A stretch of DNA of 64,000 nucleotides from the NCBI GenBank assembly GCA_905221605.1, contig CAJNDS010000488.1, forward strand, positions 62,001-126,000, written 5' to 3'. The notes under the pieces are model-generated. The model had not been told where the DNA came from, made no database searches, and worked only from the letters and a program-made list of their open reading frames with translations. This document shows, one piece after another, positions 24,152 through 33,319 of this stretch. Each line of letters begins with the position of its first letter. Positions within the stretch are counted from its first letter, which is position 1. The position numbers and the translations under genes are program-made. The DNA comes from Symbiodinium natans. Lineage: Eukaryota; Sar; Dinophyceae; Suessiales; Symbiodiniaceae.

Positions 24152-26396
24152 GTTCCGAGAATGCCAACGCCGCCAAACTGTTCAAAAACCTAAATCTGCA
24201 CCGCTGCGCTCAGTCAGCCGCATGATAAGGTTAAGATTTCAGGATGGAATCAATACCCCCTAGTTCCTCTACTTAGATTTGTTGTGCGGTGTGACACAGT
24301 CCACTGTTACAGACCCATAACATGCGCCAAATCGGCCGTGGTTCGTTGCAGAACATCTCTCCGGACATCTCCGGACCTTTGGCTCCTTCTGCCACAAGGG
24401 GTCAATCTCCCCAGCAGAAAGACTGCGGCTTGCTCGGGAGATCGTTTGATGCCCTGCCATATGGTTTGGAGTGTGGCATGCGTGGCGCAATTTTGCAATT
24501 TTGCACGTTTCCGAGCAAAGGGGTTTCAAGCAGGAGTTCCGAGCAGGAGGTACACTTCGACATTTCGGCATGGGCATCAATGTCAAGTCGAGCCAGGCGA
24601 GGCTGAAAGGCTGAAAGCAGCCGCAGTTGTGGACAAAATGGCAAGAGCCAGACTGCAGGTCCTTGGGGGCCTTCAGCCGCCAAAGAGAGAAGCCTCTAGG
24701 AAATTGCGCGGCCGCCGGAACATGTGGGCAAATGGAGGCACTAGAACCAACTGAGTTGGTGAAGCCACCAACGGTCAACATAACCAACTCTAGAATTGCG
24801 AGTGCCCAAACCCCGAGTTCCGACTGCATCATCGTGACATGCTCCAAAGCATTGCAATGGATCTTGCCATGAGCTAGGGTCCGACCAAAAAGGCACCTCT
24901 GTTTTCAAGGTGTTATCTGGAATCTTGTCAGGTGTCATCTTGGTTCGGTTTGTTAAGGGATTCGCCCAGTCCGAGCATCGACGTCGGCTTCGTGTCTGCC
25001 AGAAGCCGTCAGATTTCAACCTCAACAAGCCAACCCTTCCTTACAACGGGAGAGTAGCATGTGTATGCTGGAAGAGGTGTGACGTCTGCGAGTGCATGCG
25101 TTCTTCGCTGAGCAGCTGTCGGCTCTGCAGCTCCCCCCTGTCTGACATTGCAACTCAACACGTACAAGTGCCTCTTAGAAGCGATTGTGCTGTTTATACA
25201 TTCATGTTCCGTTCAGGGCACTGCAGGCATCTGCAGTTGTGGAGAAGCTGACGTCTTCCATTCTCAGGACTGTGTAAGAAGGAATGCTTGCAGGAAGCAG
25301 TCATCTATGCAATCCAACTGGCTGCTGCAACTCCCGGCGTTAAGAGGATCAAGGCTTTTGGGGCCTAGATGGCAGGACTTAGAATCACGAGAATGTCTTC
25401 AGGGTCCTGAGCCTTCAGCTGGAACGTTAATACAACATGAGATCATGACACGACACGACACGGGCTTCATACTTGGCCCTGACACCGACAAAGAATGCAA
25501 AGCATCTGAGTGTCTTGGATGCAAAGTTGCAGCAAAAGCCGCCGGGGCAAGGTTGGCAAAGTTTAGGAGCTTAAGGGTGTGCATATGCTTACATCTGTTT
25601 ACATCGCGCATCATGTTGGGTTCAGGGCCTTCAAGGTTCCAAGTCTAGGAATGTAAGGCTTGGTGACTGGCTTGGAGTCATCAGCCGGGTTGGAGGCCCA
25701 GGAGGGCTATGATATGAGACACGCATATATACGCAGTCCGTGCGGACTCCTCTGAGACTTTTCCCGTGCTGCTCCCCTGTTTCTGTGAGGCACACTGTGG
25801 GGGTTGTGAGGCCTTGGAAGCCTGGAATTCCATTTGAACCCCTAAACGTTGTGAGCTAGGAACCTGTAGCTGTTCGAAGCATGTGCCTCAACGCAAGACG
25901 AAACCTTCCGAAGTTTTGAACATTCAACGCTTAGATTTGAAGCGATGGGCGGCCTCAGATTTAAGCAACAGTATGTCGATCTTCTGATGCTAGTCTGAGC
26001 TACAGCTGAATGTCTGATGTTTCATTCGAGCGTTGGCGGCCATTAGGCTGCCCAGCTTCAGGGTGCAGCAGAAACTTCTACTGCACGAAGTTGCACACGA
26101 AGGGCTTCGGCTCTTCGAGTCCCCGAGCAGCATGTAGCTGAGTCTCAGAAGAGAAAAGCCAGTCTTTCTCAGCACTGGCTTAAAAAATATGTGTGGTAAC
26201 AGATGGGTGCCCGTTACAAACAGATAGCACCGTCCAACTCCAGCCATAAGCCCTCAACTCGGCTTCCAAACATGGTTGTTATGCTGGCAAGAGAAAAGGC
26301 TGCGAGCATGATCACTGTGACTGTTGCTGGCTCTATTTGCGTTGTTGCTTTTTTGTTTTTGTTGCCGTTGTCGTTGCCGCGGTCGCCGTCGATGCA

Positions 26397-26397
<1 letters not shown>

Positions 26398-26459
<62 letters not shown>
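26398..26459 (+). repeat. (GTT)n microsatellite at the 5' edge of the LINE
   Basis: About 20 pure GTT units. The sequence just upstream (GTTGCCGTTGTCGTTGCCG) is a decayed form of the same repeat. The same strand and unit reappear directly after the LINE at 32,791, so one array seems to have been split by the insertion. Confidence 0.9.
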
Positions 26460-26547
26460 AAGATTCTGGCCCAAGATGAGGATTTTATTTCTCGTAGCCG
26501 TAGCGAGCTTTCTTGGGTGCCTGGGTCCCAAGTCCCAGGGTCCAGCC

Positions 26548-28566
26548 ATGGATCAGAATCGAGGGTTTCGGGAAGTAGCGCCCCCCGATGAAGCTGAGCA
26601 GCATGCGCAGCGAAGTCAGCTAACCATGAACAAAACCGGCAAGCGAAGCTACCAAAGAGCTTGTAAAGTTGCCCTGGCGAAGGGAGCAGCACTTTACAAA
26701 GGCCGTCTTCTGACAGCTCAGGCTCTAGGAGCTCATGAAGGACAATTCGCGTCTCCTGCGAAAGCGGAGAGGCGTTCTTTTCAACCGAACAGACAGATCC
26801 ATCACAAATTTGACATGGAAGTCCTTACTTGGAACGCAGGCTCAATTACAAGTCGAGTTTGGAACGAGATTCTGGCCCTTTTGGCAACAACAGAGTACAA
26901 GAACATCAAAATCGTTTTCCTGCAGGAATCGCATTGGCAGCAGGACCAGGTCTACAGCTCAGGCCCGTGGTCAGTCCTAACCTGTGGCTCAACAAGCAGA
27001 CACAAGGCTGGCCTGGTTGTCTTGGTGCATAGCTCACTGGCTCCTCTTTCAGAAATTCGCAGCACTTCCATTGTTCCAGGGCATTTGCAGCACGTCATGA
27101 TCCCGTGGCAGAGATCCAGAATACATCTCCTGAACCTGTACCAGCACGTCTGGGATTCAAAGCTCTCGAAGACGGAAAACAGAGGCAGGAGAAAGGACGT
27201 GATGACACAGCTCGAAAATCGAATACAGAGAGTCCCACAACGTGACTTCTTGATTGTGGCTGGGGATTTCAATGCGCATGCGGTGACTGAACGTCCTCAT
27301 ATCGGACCAAGTGTGCCTCATCGAGTACGGTTTGCAAATGCGGATGTGAAGACACTGCCCTCGCTCTGCAAATCCTGTGGACTAACTGCGCTGAACACAT
27401 GGGCTTCTGGCCATCGCAGTACGTATGCTAACAGTGATGGCACATATTCCTCTCAGATCGATTTTTTGCTGGTCAGACTGCACGATGCTCGGAGGAGATC
27501 CAAGGAGGCCTACTCGGATAAGAACTTTCCTGTGGCTGCCTACAGAGATGGATCAAAACACTTTCCAGTGCGAGCCACTCTGTTCATTCCTCCTTACAGT
27601 CCTACACCCAGCAAGCCACGGCCGTTTGATGCCACAGCCCTGGATGCGAGCTTTCGGCGGAAAGATGACAACTGGCAGGCATACTCACATCGTCTGACGG
27701 AAGCAGTGGTGAGGACAATGCAAGTGAGACCGTCTTGGCAAGAACTGGATGAAGTGATGGTTAGTGTATCAGCTGAGCACTATCCTCCTCCACGCAAGTC
27801 TCAGCCAGTAGCAGGTCCAATTCATCAGGAATATTGGAAGAAAGTGCGGCAAATCCAGGCGCACAAGAGGGCTGGAACCGAGCATAATTCAGAATGCCAG
27901 AAGCTTGTGGAGGACATCAAGGAGGAGGCGCGGACTTTCAAAAAACAGCAAAAACAAAGAAAGCTAGAGAAGCAAGAGCAGTTGCTTCTACAAGCCCAGG
28001 AAGATAAAAGGCAACAATCCCACAAACTGGCTCATACTCTCAGGAAACTTGCTCCGTGGCGCCCAGTGCAGAGAGTCAACCTAAGGGATCAAGCAGGTGA
28101 GCCGCTTGATACGGAGGCCTCACTAAAAACTATGCGCGAATACTCGAGTCAAATCTTCTCCAAAAGTCCTCCTTTGCACTCAGTAGCTGCTGTGCCCAGA
28201 GCAGCGATCACCGCCTTGCAGGTATCCTCACAAATCAAGACAGTGCCAGTGGGGAAAGCAGTCCCCAGCACCTCAGCCCCAGTATCAGCTTGGAAGAGTC
28301 TAGGTCCTGAAGCCCACGAACACATAGCAGGTCTAATCAACTCTGAGGTGTCCCAATCAGAAATTTCCCCTTATCTAAAGGACCCTCGAATTGCATGGAT
28401 CCCCAAGCCGGGCAAGCCAGCCACCGCCATGCAAAACCTGAGGCCCATAGGAGTCATCAGCGTGCCAGGCAAAGTGCTAGCAGGCGCAGTGAAGACTCGC
28501 ATTGCACCAGCACTGCAGGTGAGCTCACAGCTTCAGCCTCAATTTGCGTACATCGGCAGAGGGGGG
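26548..28566 (+). CDS. LINE polyprotein, 5' part: AP-type endonuclease and RT fingers
   Basis: The frame is open from 26203, but everything before 26,460 is host sequence and (GTT)n read as poly-Val, so the first sensible starts are ATGs at 26476 and 26548. The endonuclease (exonuclease-endonuclease-phosphatase fold, which nicks the target DNA) begins near 26815. It keeps the expected residues: LTWNAGS, FLQESHW, VAGDFNAH, SQIDFLLV and the final His in KHFPVRA. A basic coiled-coil-like stretch follows (27,930-28,030). The RT fingers start near 28,290 with WIPKPGK and NLRPIGVI. The frame runs into a stop at about 28,710, but homology to RT passes to the next frame at the GGGGGG run 28561-28566. 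Confidence 0.9.
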
Positions 28567-28570
28567 TGCG
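28558..28570 (+). other. Frame break in the LINE at a G6 run
   Basis: The upstream frame reads …AGA GGG GGG TGC…, while the downstream frame reads GTG CGG GAC GCT at 28566-28577. RT homology crosses here. A one-base gain or two-base loss in the G run is the simplest cause. A programmed -1 shift is less likely, because the P-site codon would re-pair imperfectly on A GGG GGG. An assembly error in a homopolymer is also possible. Confidence 0.8.
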
Positions 28571-31295
28571 GGACGCTATCGCGAAAGCATGTCAGCACCT
28601 TGATTTCGCGCAGCAGCTCCGTCAAGAGCATCGCAGGGACCTGCACAAGTCCCAACGCGGAGCCAGGCAGGCTCAGCTGTCAGGGGCACTTACTATTTCG
28701 GTTGATCTGAGCAAAGCTTTTGATTCTGTTAATAGACATGAGCTGCTAGCTGCCTTGGATCGCCTGGGAACAGACCCTGTTACGAAAGAACTGGTAGTTC
28801 AACTACACAGTGAGACCTCCTACAACATGGGCACAAGTGGACTAGAGATTCAAGTTCCCACTTCTTCAGGAATCAAACAAGGTTGCAAGCTAGCCCCGGC
28901 ATTGTGGTCTGCGCTGACACTTCTAGTCATGAGCAGAATGGAGCAGAAATGGGGCCCAGATAGCAAGCAAGCTAGGGACATCCTAACGGTCTTTGCAGAC
29001 GATTTCCTGCTCCAGGAAACCTTCTCGAGCTTTCCTGAACTTCAGAAAGTCCTGCTCAGAATAGAGGCTCTCTTTCAGTCTCTTGAGGACGTGGGGCTGG
29101 AAGTCAATCCAACGAAGTCCAAAGCCTTGCTAATGGTTCAGGGCACTCAGCAGTCCATCTTTCGCAAGAAGCACACGATGCGCAAAGAGAAGCAGTTGCA
29201 CATCGTCCTTCCCTCAGGACATAAGATTCCGATTCATCACAAACTAACATATCTAGGGGTGCAGCTCAGCTATGGATCCTACAAAGACCAGACTGTTGAC
29301 TATAGGATCGCCCAAGCTCAAGGCAAGTTTGAGCTACTTCGACACATCCTGTGCTCCACTAAGGCCTTGGAGGCTTCAAAGAAGTTGGAGATCTGGAGGG
29401 TCTATGTGGAATCCTCACTCTTGCATGGGCTTGTGGCCACTGGCATCACCTCATCAGGTCTTCAGAAGCTTCAGAGTAAATACTCGAGGATGCTAAGATC
29501 CATCTTTAAGCAACATCAGCACTACAGCCATATTGACACGAAGACTCTGTTCGAGCAATATAAGGTTCAGACTCCTCAAGCAGTTTTGATCAGCCAGATG
29601 AAAAACTATCAAGACGCACTAGATGCCTGTCAGAAGTACAACCCGGATCAGAACATACAGTGGTATCTGGGACTTAGAGGTAGGATTGTTGCGCTGCAAC
29701 AGGAGCTTCAGAGCATGCATTTGGACCTGACCGAGGCAGACCAGGAGGTACCGTGCTCTCTGTGCGATCGGAAATTTTCCAGCGCTAAGGGTCTTCAGCA
29801 ACATACTCTGGTGAAGCATGGAGGACAGCGTGCGAATCAGCTAGGCCCAAAATTTCAGGTCACTGTGCATAGCTGCAAAGGACTTCCGCAATGTGCGGCA
29901 TGCAACAGGCAGTTGCGCACAATGCATCAACTTCGCAGACATGTGGAGTCAGGCATTTGCCCTCAGCTGCACGAGCTGAAAGAACGAGCCAAATCCTGTA
30001 CAAGCTCAGAAAGCATAGCTATGATCTATCAGTCTAGCGTGCAGGAACAACTTAAGAAGGATCCTGATCTTCTACTAAAAAAGAGACATGTCACTCAGCA
30101 TCTATTAACGAACTGCAGTCTCTGTGGGCAATACATTGTTGGCCACAAAGGAGTGAAACAGCACATTCAGAAAGCTCATCCCGCTTTCTGGGCACAATCC
30201 TCGGCATCCATTCTTGCCAACATGCGAACACATAAGCGCCTCCTGCACAAAAAAGAAGAATGTAGGTATTGTCGCATTGTGGTAGATGCTCCAGTACGCC
30301 ATGCAGAGCAATGTGTGGTTCTGCTTCAGACATACGCCATGAGTGCAGCTTGTGCCAAGCCTATGGAACTGCCAGATCTCTTCAGTGCAGATCCTCCAAT
30401 TAGCCAGGTGAGAGGCAGGGAGGCTTCCTCCCAGGAGGCTTCCTCCAGCAGCCGAGCTTCTTTGCTGACATACACTGCACGCGTCTCGGGTCGTTCAACC
30501 ACTGCACCTCCCACAGCTTCCATGCAAGACGCTGCCTGGCGTCTAGCTTATCATAATCCGCATCAACTGTGCTATGCACACACGGTCGTTCATATCCTTA
30601 TCTCTCTCTTGTCAGACGGACTGTTCCCAGATCCTTCTTTAAATTCCATCCTAACGGAAATAGGTTCCCTGAATGGCAGATCCTCTCATGCGGATGTTCG
30701 GAGGTTGCGACATCTTCGTCCGCTGCTAGCAGGATGGCGATTACGACCCAGGCAGGAGGATGCATCTCAATTTCTGTTGCACATCTCTCAGCGTATTCCA
30801 GATCTTTCATCAGATAAATGGGAGGCGCGAGTTCATATCTCAGCACCGGAGGAACGCATAAGTGTTGAGGAAAAAGGTGGCTTGATTCTGTATCTACCCG
30901 AGCCGCCGGATGGACTCTCGACTCTTCAGCAATCAGTAACACAATGGACGAACAGGGGTAGTGTGTTTGCCTTGCTTCCAGAAACAAGACTCATTTGCTT
31001 ACAAATTCAAAGATTTGATCAGCAAATCAAAACTTCCCGCCCACAAGCGCTGGACACAGTCCTTGAGATGCCAATGTTTCTAGATAATGGAACATCAACG
31101 GAAGCAGTGTCTTTTCGTCTCTATGCATTCATTATCCATATCGGCGAAGACTGGAGCTCTGGACATTACCGAGCGGGGTTTTGGAGAGATGGAGTTGCGT
31201 ACCTAGCTGATGATAGTGATCCGCCAAGATGCACCATGCTCCTCTCGGATCAAATATGCCGAGGATCGTACTTGGCCTTCTATGTAAGAGATTAG
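28566..31295 (+). CDS. LINE polyprotein, 3' part: RT palm, C2H2 fingers and USP domain
   Basis: Continues the upstream coding region in the -1 frame. RT palm motifs are visible: VDLSKAFDSVNR, SSGIKQGCKLAPALW, the catalytic FADDFLL (about 28,993-29,013), and KLTYLGVQLS. Four Cys/His clusters follow: CSLCDRKF…HTLVKH (29,755), CAACNRQL…HVESGIC (29,890), CSLCGQYI…HIQKAH (30,117) and CRYC…HAEQC (30,260). From 30,531 to the stop at 31,293 there is a compact USP domain of about 255 residues, described separately. The open frame extends back to 28,395, but that part is out of frame with the RT and not coding. Confidence 0.9.
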   Translation: MRDAIAKACQHLDFAQQLRQEHRRDLHKSQRGARQAQLSGALTISVDLSKAFDSVNRHELLAALDRLGTDPVTKELVVQLHSETSYNMGTSGLEIQVPTSSGIKQGCKLAPALWSALTLLVMSRMEQKWGPDSKQARDILTVFADDFLLQETFSSFPELQKVLLRIEALFQSLEDVGLEVNPTKSKALLMVQGTQQSIFRKKHTMRKEKQLHIVLPSGHKIPIHHKLTYLGVQLSYGSYKDQTVDYRIAQAQGKFELLRHILCSTKALEASKKLEIWRVYVESSLLHGLVATGITSSGLQKLQSKYSRMLRSIFKQHQHYSHIDTKTLFEQYKVQTPQAVLISQMKNYQDALDACQKYNPDQNIQWYLGLRGRIVALQQELQSMHLDLTEADQEVPCSLCDRKFSSAKGLQQHTLVKHGGQRANQLGPKFQVTVHSCKGLPQCAACNRQLRTMHQLRRHVESGICPQLHELKERAKSCTSSESIAMIYQSSVQEQLKKDPDLLLKKRHVTQHLLTNCSLCGQYIVGHKGVKQHIQKAHPAFWAQSSASILANMRTHKRLLHKKEECRYCRIVVDAPVRHAEQCVVLLQTYAMSAACAKPMELPDLFSADPPISQVRGREASSQEASSSSRASLLTYTARVSGRSTTAPPTASMQDAAWRLAYHNPHQLCYAHTVVHILISLLSDGLFPDPSLNSILTEIGSLNGRSSHADVRRLRHLRPLLAGWRLRPRQEDASQFLLHISQRIPDLSSDKWEARVHISAPEERISVEEKGGLILYLPEPPDGLSTLQQSVTQWTNRGSVFALLPETRLICLQIQRFDQQIKTSRPQALDTVLEMPMFLDNGTSTEAVSFRLYAFIIHIGEDWSSGHYRAGFWRDGVAYLADDSDPPRCTMLLSDQICRGSYLAFYVRD

Positions 31296-32301
31296 ATTCA
31301 GCCAGGCAGCCATGAGGCAGGCCTTTGCCCAATTGTCAGCACCCGCCAAGTCCAAGCACGCATGCGGAGGTTTCCTCCGGAGGCATCCTCCGCAGCAGTG
31401 TTCTTTCTTAAAGAAGACCTATCTGCCTGCTGTTGCTTAAGGCAACTCGGCATGAATGCTGCCCTGCGCGCAATAAAGCCATGATCTCGTGCTAAAAAGT
31501 ACAGTCTCTTGCATGAACCTTCACATGCGGAGGTTTCCTCCGGAGGCTTCCTCCCCGGTAGTGTTTCTTACAGTAGACCGATCTGCCTGCTGTAGCGTAA
31601 GGCCAAGCTTACCCATTTTTGTCCCTGAACCTGAAGCATCTGTAAGAGCCCTGTGCGCACTTCCTTTGACCCCAGCAAAATTCCCCCCCGAACATGTGAG
31701 GCCTCCTCAAGGACGGTGGGTTCAACTTAGAGTCACTTTTTCGGATGCAACCTGCCTTGTCGCAGCGCTGGCCCCGAGAGCCGTGCAAGGTGTCCCAGGT
31801 CAGGTGCTTCCCTCTTCGCAAAGTACTCGTATCTATGTGAGACCTCCTCCAGCATGGTGGGTTAAGTTCGGTTAGTTGGGGTCACATTTTCTCGACCAGG
31901 TATGAAATTTTGCCCTGTCGCAGCGCTGGCCCCAGGAGCCGCGCAAGGCGTCCCAGGTCAGGCTTCGCAAACTCAGCTTCCCTGCATCCAATTTGGGCAT
32001 CCTACTTGGAACGTGCAAGGCCGCCTTGGTGCGCTCTGCCTACGGCCCTCTGCCAGTTGTTTAGCGTTACCTGTGTGAGACGTCACTAGACAGGAACGCT
32101 GAGTGTCGGCCTCACCAGAGGTACGGCTCGCTAAACAGCTGGTGCGTGGGTGCTGGACGCAGTGACTCACAGTAGGGTGTCGGGGTAGCCGCGCTTATTT
32201 TTCACTCTTTTGCAGTGCTGAGTACTTGATATCGGAGGCTGCCTCCGTGCCAACTTCAATTTCTTCATTGATTCATTGCATCAGATTAGGAGGTTTCCTC
32301 C
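30419..32301 (+). repeat. Eight copies of a GGAGG-N3-CCTCC hairpin motif
   Basis: The 13-bp palindromes lie at 30419, 30434, 31366, 31379, 31529, 31542, 32234 and 32289. Six of them form three tight pairs. The first pair lies in frame inside the coding region (read as EASS repeats). All fall in the 3' third of the LINE. They could be RNA hairpins or small mobile palindromes. Confidence 0.8.
30531..31295 (+). other. Ubiquitin-specific protease (USP, peptidase C19)-like domain in the LINE
   Basis: USPs remove ubiquitin from proteins using a Cys-His-Asp triad. All landmark boxes occur in the right order. The Cys box is QLCYAHTVVHILISLL, with Cys at codon 30570. A QEDASQFLLHI stretch matches the family QQDA box. 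LICLQIQRFDQQ matches the L-x-L-x-RF strand and is followed by Lys and a VLEMPMFLD strand. The His box is YAFIIHIG…SSGHYRAG (His at 31164), then YLADDSD (candidate Asp at 31209) and a closing SYLAFYVRD. The usual zinc-binding fingers insertion is not evident, so the domain is small for the family. I do not know of a LINE family with this domain; OTU-type cysteine proteases are known in some LINEs (Dualen/RandI). Confidence 0.82.
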
Positions 32302-32790
32302 TGAATATCCTTAAGTACTCTGCCAAAGCAGATTCAGTATAGCAGGTAGTGAGACCTGGCAATCTGGAGGAAGCGATCCTCTCGAAGTCCAAAAGGCCGG
32401 ACTGTGAAATAAAAAAGGCGGGTGAGACCTTCTATATCACACTTGCCCGCCTTAATCACACCAAACTCAGCTAGCGCACAGCTATAGCCTGCAACACAAC
32501 ATCGGGGCCAGCCGGCACTGCAGCAGTCGCGGGTGCAGGTGAGCCAGTAGGAAGCGGTCGTAGGGTGCCCAGCCAGCACAGCGCTATCGCAGCCCCGAGG
32601 GGCGGATGCATTCCACATACTCGAACATAGCTGTGCACAACAATCCTTTCAGCAGCCCTGAGGGGCGTGAAGTACGAACTAGCAAAGACTGCTGGAGCTC
32701 CCAAGGCGGATACAGAGTAGCCGACGTGCCGAGGATCCAAAGTGATCAGAGGTCCACATGCTGATTCTGGCAGTGAGTGCAATGCAAAAA
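31296..32790 (+). other. LINE 3' untranslated region with two internal duplications
   Basis: Duplication A: about 31,361-31,450 and 31,524-31,612, sharing CATGCGGAGGTTTCCTCCGG and CTGCCTGCTGT. Duplication B: about 31,700-31,803 and 31,841-31,965, sharing TGTCGCAGCGCTGGCCCC and GTCCCAGGTCAGG. Near 32,053-32,142 an imperfect inverted repeat (CCAGTTGTTTAGCG / CGCTAAACAGCTGG) flanks about 60 bp. A further stem, AAGGCGGG / CCCGCCTT, spans about 32,415-32,453. Confidence 0.7.

Positions 32791-33319
<529 letters not shown>

Larger units (their letters stand above)
19537..26200. other. No supported gene over about 6.6 kb
   Basis: Only short or composition-driven frames, for example 24269-24847 on the minus strand and 25148-25648 on the plus strand, neither with recognisable motifs. 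Small repeats inside are listed separately. Confidence 0.4.
26460..32790 (+). mobile_element. LINE (non-LTR) retrotransposon with endonuclease, RT, zinc fingers and a USP-like protease
   Basis: Limits are set by the flanking (GTT)n tracts and are therefore approximate. The element has a short leader, one long coding region broken by a single frame change near 28,561, and about 1.5 kb of 3' non-coding sequence with internal duplications and hairpins. Domain order is AP endonuclease, reverse transcriptase, four Cys/His fingers, ubiquitin-specific protease. No separate upstream gag-like ORF1 is visible, so it may be a single-ORF type or 5'-truncated. Apart from the one frame break the coding sequence is intact, which suggests a fairly young copy. 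Confidence 0.85.

Noticed and set aside
26203-26547. N-terminal extension of the LINE frame with a poly-Val run
   Set aside because: It reads through the flanking microsatellite and host sequence; not part of the element protein.
28395-28565. First 57 residues of the downstream LINE frame
   Set aside because: Out of frame with the RT fingers encoded in the overlapping frame; no RT similarity.
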